A stretch of 43,864 bases of DNA from an uncultured Bacteroidales bacterium (lineage in GTDB: Bacteria > Bacteroidota > Bacteroidia > Bacteroidales > WCHB1-69), in contig CAJODA010000009.1 in the NCBI GenBank assembly GCA_905233745.1, positions 1 through 43,864 on the forward strand, given 5' to 3'. Shown piece after piece: positions 1 to 8,295 of this stretch. The notes beneath the pieces were generated by a model that was not told the DNA's origin, did not search any database, and saw only the letters and a program-made list of their open reading frames with translations. Positions within the stretch are counted from its first letter, which is position 1, and every line of letters starts with the position of its first letter. Both the position numbers and the translations under genes were made by a program.

Positions 1-102
1 AAATATACAAAAACAATTTACAACGTGCAAGAGTGCAGTCCGGCCCAAGGCTCTCCCTCGTCATATTTTTTTGTATTTTCGCAGCCTGAAAAACATATCA
101 TA

Positions 103-1719
103 ATGAAAAACCACAAAGTCCTTATGCTGCTCGCATGCTGCTCTATGCTGATATGCAGTTGTCAGAAACCCAAGCCCATCGTCCTTATTCCCGAACCGGT
201 GCAATGCACCCCAAAAAGCGGAAATTTCACCATCGACAGCGACACATACCTCTGCTTTGAAAACTTGAGTGGACAGGCCTCTGAAACCTCTAAAGCCATT
301 CACAATTCCTACAAAAAGATGTTCAAACTGAGACCCAACTTGGGAGACAAGAGCAGCTGCCACCGCAACTACATCCTCTTCGAGCTCAACGACAAGGAGG
401 ATAAAGCAATCGGTGCCGAAGGATACACACTTGTGGTCAAGAGAGGCCATATCATCGCAAAGGCCAACACCCCGGCAGGACTCTTCTATGCATTCCAAAC
501 CATTTGCCAGATGGCATATCCCGACCTTCTGGCCGACAGCAAGACGTTCAGTATTCCCTGCGCGAAGATCACCGACTATCCCCGCTTTGCCTATCGCGGC
601 ACACATTTGGATGTGTCGCGCCACTTCTTCGACGTCAAATTCATAAAGCGTTACATCGACCTGCTGGCATCATACAAGATCAACAAGTTCCACTGGCATC
701 TCACCGACGACCATGGCTGGCGTATCCAAATAGACCGCTACCCTGCCCTGACTAAAGTTGGCGCATGGCGTCCGGAGCGCAGCAGCTGGGACACACTGCA
801 CCCCGTACTACCGGAGGAACCGGCCACTTATGGCGGCTATTACACCAAAGAGCAAATCCGTGACATTGTGCGCTATGCCGCTGCCCGCCACATCGACATC
901 ATCCCGGAAATTGAGATTCCGGGCCACTGCAGCGCCATCCTCGCCACCTACCCGCAATACGCCTGCGACGACTACCCGTACACGGTGGCTGTCGGGCCAT
1001 ACTGGCCGCCGAAAGCCATCATGTGTGCCGGCAATGACGATGTGCTCACCTTCTACAAGAATGTCCTTGACGAAGTGGCCGAACTGTTCCCCTATCCCTA
1101 CATCCATATCGGTGGCGACGAAGCCTTCAACGACAACTGGCAGGTATGCCCGAAGTGCCAAAAACGTATCGCCGATAAAGGCCTGGCTGATGAGACCGCC
1201 CTGCAACAATGGCTGATGAATGAGATTGAGCAACACCTTAAACAGCTCGGGAAGAAAGCCATCATGTGGGACGACATTGTCTCTGACGACATGGTGAACC
1301 AGTGTGCCGTGATGTGCTGGCAAGGCATTGATGTGGCCAAAACCGCCGCAAAACATGGCAATGAGGTGATCCTATGTCCCACCAGCCACTGCTACTTCAA
1401 CTTCTACCAGGAAGACCCCGAGAAGGAACCATTGGCTATGACAGGCCTTATTACACTTGAGAAGGCATACGAATTCGATCCCATGCCCCAAGGATTAACC
1501 AAGGAACAGGAAAAGAAAATCCTGGGCGGACAATGCAACCTGTGGAGCGAGTTCATCAACACTCCCGAGCAGGCAGAATACATGCTGCTGCCGAGGCTTT
1601 GCGCCCTTTCCGAGTGCGTGTGGTCACCCGCAAACAAGAAAGATTTCAAGAATTTCTCCCAAAGAGTCTCCTATCACCAGCAGTTCCTCTCCAAAAACGG
1701 TTATAACTGCCGCAAATAG
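103..1719 (+). CDS. Beta-N-acetylhexosaminidase, GH20, lipoprotein
   Basis: Removes terminal GlcNAc or GalNAc from glycans, probably at the outer membrane or in the periplasm. The start at 103 is preferred to the longer reading from 25 because it gives a lipoprotein signal ending at a lipobox (LICSC, Cys near residue 20). An N-terminal GH20b-type domain (about 30-160) precedes the TIM barrel, which opens with DVSRHFF and FHWHLTDDHGW. The catalytic Asp-Glu pair sits in HIGGDEAF (D339, E340), and substrate-site tryptophans are in MCWQG and LWSEF. Length (538 aa) is normal for the family. Its stop lies only 3 bases from the stop of the convergent lipoprotein gene. A weak promoter-like TATTTTCGC lies at 74-82. 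The family call is firm; the exact substrate cannot be read from sequence. Confidence 0.95.
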   Translation: MKNHKVLMLLACCSMLICSCQKPKPIVLIPEPVQCTPKSGNFTIDSDTYLCFENLSGQASETSKAIHNSYKKMFKLRPNLGDKSSCHRNYILFELNDKEDKAIGAEGYTLVVKRGHIIAKANTPAGLFYAFQTICQMAYPDLLADSKTFSIPCAKITDYPRFAYRGTHLDVSRHFFDVKFIKRYIDLLASYKINKFHWHLTDDHGWRIQIDRYPALTKVGAWRPERSSWDTLHPVLPEEPATYGGYYTKEQIRDIVRYAAARHIDIIPEIEIPGHCSAILATYPQYACDDYPYTVAVGPYWPPKAIMCAGNDDVLTFYKNVLDEVAELFPYPYIHIGGDEAFNDNWQVCPKCQKRIADKGLADETALQQWLMNEIEQHLKQLGKKAIMWDDIVSDDMVNQCAVMCWQGIDVAKTAAKHGNEVILCPTSHCYFNFYQEDPEKEPLAMTGLITLEKAYEFDPMPQGLTKEQEKKILGGQCNLWSEFINTPEQAEYMLLPRLCALSECVWSPANKKDFKNFSQRVSYHQQFLSKNGYNCRK

Positions 1720-1722
1720 GCA

Positions 1723-2790
1723 TTATTTCAAAGAAGGATACAACGGGGAGTTCCGGAAATAGCCGAAACCGAGGTCTTTCGTCTCTTGACCTGCCACCAA
1801 CGTATCCTCATTATGCTCCATCGGGCTGAATTGCAAATCACGGTAACACGTGTTGCGTGAGCACATTATACCATAGGCATCCTTATCCTCCGAAATGAAG
1901 TTCGTGTATTCCAATCGGTTCTGCACAATACTGCTGTTGGGATTGGAAACATTGTAATAGTCAAGATACGTTTGATCTGTCGCCCAAAGCTGCAGACGGA
2001 TACAGTTATAGGCTATACCGTCCACGGCATCGATGTATCGGGTGACATTCTCATTCTTCTCCAGATTCAGCGCCAACAAGGTATAGAAGTATTTGGGCAC
2101 AAAACCGGTATAGGAGACCTCGTCGGAGGTGGTAGAACGGATAAAACCGGAATTCAGCTTTTTCGTAAACACCTTATGTTCAATGGCTCCCGTTTTATTA
2201 TCCACCTCAATATAATAGAAATGGAGATACAAATCATAGGCGGCAGCATTTTCAGCTGCATAGAACTTGATGGTGGAAAAGTTCTCCTGATTCATATTCC
2301 AAGTCTGCATAGGATAACGGAAAGAGGTGTTGCCCACAATCTTGGTCTCCGCATAAACCTCCTTACCCGTATTCAACCGTTTGATGACCAGCCGATACTT
2401 ATAATCCTCGTTCAGTTTCCAAGTGGAGTAATAGAGCAATTGTTTGGGGTAGGCAAATGAGCCATCCTCTTTCTGCACCCGGGATGTAGTGTCGAGAACA
2501 GCCGTCCGCAAGAGCGTACCATACTCGGAATACTCTTCCAGTCGGACATCAATGGAATCGACGGGATAGTAAATGTTATCCCAATCAAGGGCAGCCTCAT
2601 AGGCATTTTCATCCGTCAGATAGCCCTTGTAAATTTTAAAATAGTGAACAGAGTCCTTCATGTTCAGGATTGCATACGATATGGTGATATCCTTATAATC
2701 TGCGGTAAGATCCAACTTGTCGTTGCAAGACGACATCAGCATGGAGCCGATAACGGCCAGGAACAGTATGCCGGTTTTAAGTTTTGTCAT
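1723..2790 (-). CDS. Outer-membrane lipoprotein, DUF4249-like, function unknown
   Basis: A 355-residue protein with a lipoprotein signal (GSMLMSSCNDK, Cys about residue 22) followed by a beta-rich body with many aromatic residues and no catalytic motif I recognise. The overall pattern (short Asn/Asp-rich start, DSVHYFKI, YPVDSIDVRLEEY, repeated YRLVIKR-type strands) resembles the Bacteroidota DUF4249-like surface lipoproteins, but that assignment is by eye. It begins 19 bases after the stop of the upstream barrel protein, so the two are almost certainly co-transcribed. That suggests a lipoprotein partner of the barrel at the outer membrane. Confidence 0.8.
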   Translation of the reverse strand: MTKLKTGILFLAVIGSMLMSSCNDKLDLTADYKDITISYAILNMKDSVHYFKIYKGYLTDENAYEAALDWDNIYYPVDSIDVRLEEYSEYGTLLRTAVLDTTSRVQKEDGSFAYPKQLLYYSTWKLNEDYKYRLVIKRLNTGKEVYAETKIVGNTSFRYPMQTWNMNQENFSTIKFYAAENAAAYDLYLHFYYIEVDNKTGAIEHKVFTKKLNSGFIRSTTSDEVSYTGFVPKYFYTLLALNLEKNENVTRYIDAVDGIAYNCIRLQLWATDQTYLDYYNVSNPNSSIVQNRLEYTNFISEDKDAYGIMCSRNTCYRDLQFSPMEHNEDTLVAGQETKDLGFGYFRNSPLYPSLK

Positions 2791-2809
2791 GTACTATAAT
2801 AATATTGTA

Positions 2810-3610
2810 TTACTGATATTCTGGAATATCGCGCACCCACTTGGTACCGATGCGAGTTCCATCGTTCTTGGTTTTCGTGTTGAGAACAAACTTCTCGTTG
2901 ATGTAATAGGTGAGACGGCAGGAAAAGACATGGTTATGCAATTTGCTAGTCCAGCTGTCTGTTATCTCAAAGCTCCCATCTGAAACGGGTCTGCCGATAA
3001 TATATTCCATTGTGCGGATAGGCACCATGGAATACTCCCAGCGTATGTTGAGGGTGAGGTTCTTATAGAGGCGCACACCGGCATCCACCAGGAAGGTCCA
3101 ATCGCTGGTCTTGAATGTTCCGGAGGTGACATTGGTGGTTCGAGTGAAACCATTGTAAATCTCCTTGGCGCGCACGAGGCGGCTCCAGGCGAAACCGGCA
3201 CCGATATAGCAACCGGAGCGCATATCCTCGTAACGGAAGATAATCGGTATCTGGATATAGTCAAGGGACATGCGGCATTTTATGGTGGAGTCGAACGGGA
3301 CACTCCTGTCCACATCCAGGAACATGGACGGGTGGTAGTATATGGTGTCGAACGGGTCACGGCGGTAGCTGCAGCGAGAGCCCTTCTGGGTATAGAGCAG
3401 TTCAGCGGATATGGACATATTCTGTTTTTTTCCAAGCGGAAGCATAACGCCAGGGCCGCCATTGACACCCACTTTGTAAAAACCGTGCACGTCGTCACCC
3501 TCAATCTGCGAGAAGTTCGCGCCGGCGGACACGTATCCGATAAAGCGTTGCGCTTGCACCGGAGCAAGCATTGACATAATCAGGATTGTGAGGAAAACTA
3601 ACTTTTTCAT
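2810..3610 (-). CDS. Outer-membrane beta-barrel protein, PorT/OMP_b-brl type
   Basis: A 266-residue protein with a Sec signal (MKKLVFLTILIMSMLAPVQA, cut before QRF) and the alternating-strand pattern of small Bacteroidota barrels: VSAGANFSQIEG at the first strand, SISAELLYTQKGS, LDYIQIPIIFRY, CYIGAGFAWS, FLVDAGVRLY and LNIRWEYSM. The LxIPL-like strand and G-rich early region are typical of the PorT-like family. It is first in an operon with the lipoprotein downstream (19-base gap). A promoter-like TATCTTCGC lies 20-27 bases before the start, directly beyond the rpsA terminator. Transport or structural role unknown. Confidence 0.85.
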   Translation of the reverse strand: MKKLVFLTILIMSMLAPVQAQRFIGYVSAGANFSQIEGDDVHGFYKVGVNGGPGVMLPLGKKQNMSISAELLYTQKGSRCSYRRDPFDTIYYHPSMFLDVDRSVPFDSTIKCRMSLDYIQIPIIFRYEDMRSGCYIGAGFAWSRLVRAKEIYNGFTRTTNVTSGTFKTSDWTFLVDAGVRLYKNLTLNIRWEYSMVPIRTMEYIIGRPVSDGSFEITDSWTSKLHNHVFSCRLTYYINEKFVLNTKTKNDGTRIGTKWVRDIPEYQ

Positions 3611-3628
3611 CTTTTACATAATTCGGCG

Positions 3629-3637
3629 GCGAAGATA
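3629..3637 (-). promoter_or_regulatory. Promoter -7 element for the barrel/lipoprotein operon
   Basis: Reads TATCTTCGC on the minus strand, one mismatch from the Bacteroidota -7 consensus TAnnTTTG. It sits about 20 bases before the start codon at 3610 and immediately after the T-run of the rpsA terminator, so its -33 region would lie in the terminator stem; no TTG is seen there. Confidence 0.5.
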
Positions 3638-3640
3638 CGA

Positions 3641-3671
3641 AAAAAAAAGGCGCCCTTAGTAAGAGCGCCTT
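3641..3671 (-). terminator. Rho-independent terminator of rpsA
   Basis: On the minus strand an 11-bp stem (AAGGCGCTCTT / AAGGGCGCCTT, one G-T pair) with loop ACT is followed by a run of eight T. It starts 19 bases after the rpsA stop codon and separates rpsA from the barrel operon. Confidence 0.9.
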
Positions 3672-3689
3672 CATTATTATAGGAAAAGA

Positions 3690-5639
3690 TTATCTTCCTT
3701 CCTTTTCAAGATCCTCTTTCAAGGATTGGAGAACGTCAAGATCGCCGAGCGTAGCTTTTTCAACATTGCTTTCGTTAATCTTGGCTATCTCCTTAGCCTG
3801 CTTCTTGGCTTCATTCTCTTTCATCTTCTCTTCATCCTCTTTAGAAGCCTGCCATGTTCTGGTGTGAGAAAGGTGGATCTTCTTGGATTCCTTGGAGAAA
3901 TCAACCACCATGAAGTCGAGCACATCGTCAACCTTGGCGGTGGACTTGTCCTCTTTCACCAGGTTGCGGTTGAAGGCGAAGCCCTCAATGCCGTAAGGCA
4001 AAGCCACGATGGCACCCTTGTCGTTCATAGAGGTAATCGTACCTTGATGTACGGAACCGACGGTGAAGACTGTCTCGAAAACATCCCAAGGATTCTCCTC
4101 GAGTTGCTTGTGACCCAAGCTGAGACGACGGTTTTCGGTATCGACTTCCAGAACCACGACCTCGATAGGTTCGCCAATCTTGGTGAACTCGGCCGGGTGT
4201 TTGATTTTCTTGGACCAGGAGAGGTCGGAGATGTGGATCAGGCCGTCAACGCCCTCTTCCAATTCGACGAAAATACCGAAGTTGGTGAAGTTGCGAACGG
4301 TGGCGGTGTGTTTGGAGCCAACGGGATATTTGTTGAGAATGTCAGCCCACGGATCAGGGATGAGCTGCTTGATGCCGAGAGACATCTTGCGGTCTTCGCG
4401 GTCGAGGGTGAGCACAACAGCTTCCACTTCGTCACCGACTTTGAGGAAGTCGTGAGCGGTGCGCAGGTGCTGAGACCATGACATTTCGGAGACGTGGATA
4501 AGTCCTTCAACGCCGGGGATAACCTCAACGAATGCGCCGTAGTCGGCGATGACCACCACTTTACCTTTAACTTTGTCACCAACCTTGAGCTCGGGATCGA
4601 GGTTGTCCCAAGGATGCGGGGTAAGTTGTTTGAGACCGAGGGCGATACGTTTTTTGCCTTCATCGAAGTCGAGGATAACCACATTGAGTTTCTGGTCGAG
4701 TTGAACCACTTCCTCCGGATTGGAGATGCGGCCCCAAGAGAGGTCGGTGATGTGGATCAAGCCGTCAACGCCACCCAAGTCGATGAACACACCGTAAGAG
4801 GTGATGTTCTTGACGGTACCTTCAAGAATCTGGCCCTTCTCAAGTTTGCTGATGATTTCAGCCTTCTGGGCTTCGATTTCAGCCTCGATGAGAGCCTTGT
4901 GGGAAACCACCACGTTCTTGTAGTCGTGGTTGATCTTGACCACCTTGAATTCCATGGTCTTGTCAACGAACACGTCATAGTCGCGGATGGGCTTAACGTC
5001 GATTTGGGAACCGGGCAGGAAGGCCTCGATACCGAACACGTCAACGATGAGACCGCCTTTGGTCTTACCCTTGACATAACCGGTGATGATTTCCTGATTG
5101 TCGTAAGCCTCATTAACGCGCTGCCATGATTTGAGGATGAGGGCACGTTTGTGGGAGAGTTGGAGTTGGCCGTTGGCATCCTCCTGGCTTTCCACGTAAA
5201 CTTCGATTTCGTCACCAATCTTGAGATTGGGGTTATAACGGAGTTCGGAAGCGTTGATCACACCGTCGGATTTGAAACCGATGTTGACCACCACTTCGCG
5301 GCTGCTGATGGAGACGACCTTGCCCATGATGACAGCATTCTCATCAACAGACTTGAAAGATTTTGTATAAAGCTCTTCCAATTTTGCCTTCTCGTCGGCG
5401 GCGTATTTGTCACCGTCGTCATCAATCTTATCCCAATCAAAATTTTCGATTGAAGCATACGCGCTGGTGAAATCACGTTTCTGGCGCGGTTTTTGTTCCA
5501 CTTCGGGAGCGGCTTCTGCTGCGGGTTCTGTGGCTTCGGCAACCGTCTCAACGGCTTCAGCCACGTTTTCTACTACTTCAGCGGCGTTCTCAACGGGAGC
5601 AGCCACTTCCTCGGGAGCATTAATTAATTCTTCAGACAT
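3690..5639 (-). CDS. rpsA: 30S ribosomal protein S1
   Basis: Ribosome-associated RNA-binding protein that brings structured or SD-less mRNAs to the 30S subunit, which matters in Bacteroidota, where most messages lack SD sequences. Six S1 (OB-fold) domains are visible at about 101-172, 184-252, 269-340, 354-425, 441-512 and 528-598; the middle ones carry the classic GVDGLIH(I/V)S(D/E)(L/M)SW signature. The first 50 residues are a low-complexity acidic Ala/Glu/Val segment (AEVVENVAEAVETVAEA) and the last 50 are a charged helix. Length 649 aa is usual for this phylum. The gene is monocistronic, with promoter at 5744, a hairpin leader and a strong terminator. Confidence 0.98.
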   Translation of the reverse strand: MSEELINAPEEVAAPVENAAEVVENVAEAVETVAEATEPAAEAAPEVEQKPRQKRDFTSAYASIENFDWDKIDDDGDKYAADEKAKLEELYTKSFKSVDENAVIMGKVVSISSREVVVNIGFKSDGVINASELRYNPNLKIGDEIEVYVESQEDANGQLQLSHKRALILKSWQRVNEAYDNQEIITGYVKGKTKGGLIVDVFGIEAFLPGSQIDVKPIRDYDVFVDKTMEFKVVKINHDYKNVVVSHKALIEAEIEAQKAEIISKLEKGQILEGTVKNITSYGVFIDLGGVDGLIHITDLSWGRISNPEEVVQLDQKLNVVILDFDEGKKRIALGLKQLTPHPWDNLDPELKVGDKVKGKVVVIADYGAFVEVIPGVEGLIHVSEMSWSQHLRTAHDFLKVGDEVEAVVLTLDREDRKMSLGIKQLIPDPWADILNKYPVGSKHTATVRNFTNFGIFVELEEGVDGLIHISDLSWSKKIKHPAEFTKIGEPIEVVVLEVDTENRRLSLGHKQLEENPWDVFETVFTVGSVHQGTITSMNDKGAIVALPYGIEGFAFNRNLVKEDKSTAKVDDVLDFMVVDFSKESKKIHLSHTRTWQASKEDEEKMKENEAKKQAKEIAKINESNVEKATLGDLDVLQSLKEDLEKEGR

Positions 5640-5644
5640 TTAAA

Positions 5645-5669
5645 TTTTGTCCTTTAAACCTGGACAAAA
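5645..5669 (-). promoter_or_regulatory. Hairpin in the rpsA 5' leader next to the start codon
   Basis: On the minus strand TTTTGTCC, a 9-base loop and GGACAAAA form a perfect 8-bp stem ending 5 bases before the ATG at 5639. The leader from the promoter at 5744 is about 100 nt and also holds AAAGAGGCTCTTT (5720-5732). A structured start region next to S1 is consistent with autoregulation by S1, as known for E. coli rpsA; here that is inference. Confidence 0.55.
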
Positions 5670-5743
5670 GGTTTTTTTAATGATTATTAAATGAGGTTAA
5701 CTTCTTAATCCTCAAGCTAAAGAGCCTCTTTTAACTTGGGGGT

Positions 5744-5752
5744 GCAAAGATA
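5744..5752 (-). promoter_or_regulatory. Promoter -7 element of rpsA
   Basis: Perfect TATCTTTGC on the minus strand, about 105 bases before the rpsA start. No clear TTG is seen 19-20 bases upstream. Confidence 0.7.
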
Positions 5753-5796
5753 TAAAAATATTTGATAGCCAGCCATGTCCGGAAACGATTGTGGAT

Positions 5797-5824
5797 AAAA
5801 AAAAGAGGGAGCGGTGCTCCCTCT
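5797..5824 (-). terminator. Rho-independent terminator of the lipoprotein/OmpA operon
   Basis: A perfect 9-bp stem (AGAGGGAGC / GCTCCCTCT, loop ACC on the minus strand) followed by eight T, starting 13 bases after the stop of the OmpA-family gene. Confidence 0.92.
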
Positions 5825-5837
5825 TGTATTCCGTACA

Positions 5838-7070
5838 CTAATCACCGATCATTTGGATATCCACTTCCACGCGCCGGTTCATGGCTCTGCCCTCATCGGT
5901 ATCGTTGGTCTCTATCGGATATTTGCATCCAAACCCCTTGATTGCCATCTTGTTGGCCGGTATGCCTTTTTTGAGGAAGTAGTTATACACGGAACGTGCC
6001 CGATCCTCCGAGAGTTTCTGATTATAGTCGGTTGTACCGATATTATCGGTATGCCCGTTGATTTGAAGCATCATGTTCGGGAAATTGAAATAGAGTTCGA
6101 CAAATTTGTCCAACTGTTTTTCAGACTCCTTCTTCAAGACAGCGGAGGCGAATTCGAATTTCATGTCAAACATGCAGATACGTTTGTCTTCAATGGGCAT
6201 ATTCAGGGTAATGAAGGCTTTCATCTCCTCAATCGAGTAACACTCTTTGGGTTTGTACTCGATGAGGTTCTCATTTTTAGGTTCCTCCTTCACCGGAGCC
6301 ACGGGCACGACAGGTTCCTCCTTGACCACCACCACTTCAACCACCTCGGGAGCTTTTTCCTTATGCGGTATCATCCACGAGAGTCTGGCGGCAATTTCAA
6401 ATCCGCCGTTTTTGCGTTTTCCGGTCACATCATACATGGGCAGGTTGACGGCCGTCGCGATATTGTTCTCCTCCATCTTACTGAAAGTGTTGCATAAGCC
6501 CAGGTTGTACCCGAACTCACCGCCCACATAGAGTGTCTGTTTGCCAATGCTGATTGGCGCCTTCATACCCAATCCGAAGAAAAGGCTGAAATCTACCGGA
6601 CGGAAGTTAGCCCTTGAGAGGGGCAAGACGGCATTTGTATATTCGGAATAATAGGCAGCCACGCCACCCAACGCAAAGTTCAGACTCGGAGCCACCATCA
6701 GATAAGGCTGCACCTCCTCGTCATGAAAAAAGGTATAACTGATCGGGATACGAAAATCAAAATAGTATGACGTGAGACGGTAGTCAATATCCTGCCAGGT
6801 GAGCCGGGCACCTCCGGGGGTGTAGAGCATGTCCAAGCCAATCGACAATCCTTCCCATATATAGTCAAACTCGGCAAAAAGTCCGAGCTGTTCTCTCACA
6901 CGGTAATGGTTGCGATAGATATCATAATCATCGGAGGTATAGCGCATGTCAAAAATGTTAACGCCGGCACGGGCACCGAACAATACGGAACTCTTGGCTG
7001 AATGGGAATCCTGCGCCTGAACACCTATAAAAGAAGCCAATACAAATAATGAAACAATAATTCTCTTCAT
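5838..7070 (-). CDS. OmpA-family outer-membrane protein
   Basis: Links the outer membrane to peptidoglycan. The ATG at 7070 is chosen over a GTG three codons upstream because it gives a clean signal peptide (MKRIIVSLFVLASFIGVQA). Residues about 20-230 look like an eight-stranded PorT/OmpA-type barrel, followed by a Val/Pro/Glu-rich linker (VVVVKEEPVVPVAPVKEEP) and a C-terminal OmpA domain from about 297. The OmpA domain has the NGHTDNIG motif and the RA..VYNYFLKKGI and NRRVEVDI blocks that form the diaminopimelate-binding site. Second gene of an operon, 18 bases after the stop of the upstream lipoprotein gene; a strong terminator follows. Confidence 0.95.
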   Translation of the reverse strand: MKRIIVSLFVLASFIGVQAQDSHSAKSSVLFGARAGVNIFDMRYTSDDYDIYRNHYRVREQLGLFAEFDYIWEGLSIGLDMLYTPGGARLTWQDIDYRLTSYYFDFRIPISYTFFHDEEVQPYLMVAPSLNFALGGVAAYYSEYTNAVLPLSRANFRPVDFSLFFGLGMKAPISIGKQTLYVGGEFGYNLGLCNTFSKMEENNIATAVNLPMYDVTGKRKNGGFEIAARLSWMIPHKEKAPEVVEVVVVKEEPVVPVAPVKEEPKNENLIEYKPKECYSIEEMKAFITLNMPIEDKRICMFDMKFEFASAVLKKESEKQLDKFVELYFNFPNMMLQINGHTDNIGTTDYNQKLSEDRARSVYNYFLKKGIPANKMAIKGFGCKYPIETNDTDEGRAMNRRVEVDIQMIGD

Positions 7071-7088
7071 AATAATCACGTTTTCAGA

Positions 7089-7760
7089 TTAATTCTTTTT
7101 TAAACGCACAGACTTTTCAAGTCCCTCTTCCAGAACAGATTTCGCCCAATCATAACGGATAGCAAGGCCGTCGCCATCCTCGAACACGCGAAAATCGTTC
7201 ACCGCCATAATAATGCCGGTAGGATCGTACTTGTCCAGCATCACAAAGGCATAGCGGTAATTGGAGATGCCTGCATCGGTCTTGGTCCCGGAAGCAACGT
7301 TAGACTCGGTCGTTGTAGCCACCATATTACCATCGTCGTCATACAAGGTTGTATGAGAAATGAAATAGGCTGTGAAATTGTCACCGCTACCTACTATATA
7401 CACCTCAGAGGCCTCTGACACGCCGCTTCCTTGTCGCTCAGAATAGGTAGCCATGCCACTTGCCGTCTGGTCTTGGAACGCAAAATACTGCGGGGCAAAC
7501 AGGTCTCCGGGGTCAAATTGGTAATCAGAAGTGAAGACTATCTGCAAAGGAGATGCCAGATATGCTCCCGTGACGTCAGGGGGAGTAATGCCCTCGTAGA
7601 TGGGCATATACTGTTGAAACTGTTCCCGAATCTCTTGAGGGATAACAGCATTGGGGATTTTCCCGAAAGGCAGAGCTATGGTTTCGAGCCCGTCTCGCAA
7701 ACATCCAACACATCCCACCCCGGCAAGTAAAATCAATAAAAGTAAACGAAATTTTCTCAT
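7089..7760 (-). CDS. Lipoprotein of unknown function, paired with OmpA
   Basis: A 223-residue lipoprotein: LLLLILLAGVGCVGCLRDG gives a lipobox with Cys at about 17 or 20. The body has many Asp/Gly turns (GDNFTAYFISHTTLYDDDGN) and looks like an all-beta domain; I recognise no family. It is the first gene of a two-gene operon with the OmpA-family protein, and has its own promoter about 90 bases upstream. The arrangement repeats the barrel-plus-lipoprotein pair on the other side of rpsA, in reversed gene order. Confidence 0.8.
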   Translation of the reverse strand: MRKFRLLLLILLAGVGCVGCLRDGLETIALPFGKIPNAVIPQEIREQFQQYMPIYEGITPPDVTGAYLASPLQIVFTSDYQFDPGDLFAPQYFAFQDQTASGMATYSERQGSGVSEASEVYIVGSGDNFTAYFISHTTLYDDDGNMVATTTESNVASGTKTDAGISNYRYAFVMLDKYDPTGIIMAVNDFRVFEDGDGLAIRYDWAKSVLEEGLEKSVRLKKN

Positions 7761-7848
7761 AATTGCTTGTTTTTGTAAAACTTAGTCATTATTAACCAGG
7801 CAATCAAGTCGCAAAATCCTATTACGGCTTAATCAATTTTTTATGAAT

Positions 7849-7880
7849 GCAAAATTATGAATTAAATAATAAAAATGCAA
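7849..7880 (-). promoter_or_regulatory. Promoter of the lipoprotein/OmpA operon
   Basis: On the minus strand TTG (7880-7878), 20 bases, then TAATTTTGC (7857-7849), an exact match to TAnnTTTGC with good spacing. The predicted leader is about 80 nt. Confidence 0.65.
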
Positions 7881-7952
7881 CTCCCAGTTATTTTTTTTTA
7901 ATATCCAAGATGGAGGTATGTGGGATATGGAACTATTAAAAAAACATAATTA

Positions 7953-7984
7953 TTTGCGCATAAAGAAAAAAAGTGTATTTTTGC
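7953..7984 (+). promoter_or_regulatory. Promoter of initiator tRNA
   Basis: TTTG at 7953-7956, 19 bases, then TATTTTTGC at 7976-7984: an exact Bacteroidota primary sigma factor promoter. It lies 13 bases before the tRNA. Confidence 0.85.
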
Positions 7985-7997
7985 AGCCGTTTAACAC

Positions 7998-8069
7998 TGC
8001 GGGGTAGAGCAGTGGTAGCTCGTCGGGCTCATAACCCGGAGGCCGCAGGTTCGAGTCCTGCCCCCGCTA
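7998..8069 (+). tRNA. Initiator tRNA-Met (CAT)
   Basis: A full cloverleaf: acceptor 7998-8004 with 8062-8068, D stem GAGC/GCTC, anticodon loop CTCATAA with CAT at 8030-8032, T arm GCAGG-TTCGAGT-CCTGC, discriminator A at 8069, CCA not encoded. Initiator marks are three G-C pairs at the bottom of the anticodon stem (GGG/CCC) and no Watson-Crick pair at 1:72 (T against T). Own promoter and terminator, so a single-gene unit. Confidence 0.95.
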
Positions 8070-8077
8070 CTAAGAGA

Positions 8078-8109
8078 AACTGAAAATCGTCAAGGTTTTC
8101 AGTTTTTTT
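8078..8109 (+). terminator. Terminator of the tRNA gene
   Basis: A 9-bp stem AACTGAAAA / TTTTCAGTT around a 9-base loop, running into seven T (8103-8109). It starts nine bases after the tRNA. Confidence 0.85.
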
Positions 8110-8133
8110 ATTGTCAGTATTTAAGGGACATCG

Positions 8134-8290
8134 TCACGCATCCAACAGTTTCAAACCGAATTGTCTGTAATGCGGGAATTTCATGTCATGACTTATGAGA
8201 ACCTCGCTATTTGCTATGCAACCGGCAAATTATTATCCAATTTCGGATCTTTGCAAATGAGCCAATAAAGAATATGTGTATCAAGAAAAA
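8134..8290 (-). pseudogene. Remnant of a PIN-domain (VapC-like) toxin
   Basis: Two pieces of one PIN-domain protein survive on the minus strand in different frames. The upstream piece (from about 8290) reads LDTHILYWLICKDPKLDNNL, the usual N-terminal PIN block with its first catalytic Asp, and then hits a TAG. The downstream piece reads ANSEVLISHDMKFPHYRQFG and LKLLDA before a TGA at 8134-8136, matching the C-terminal end of these toxins (an ITADxxFxxYGVKLI-like ending). About 70-80 middle residues are missing, there is no in-frame start codon, and no antitoxin gene is next to it. It is therefore dead. Confidence 0.65.
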
Positions 8291-8295
8291 AAACA

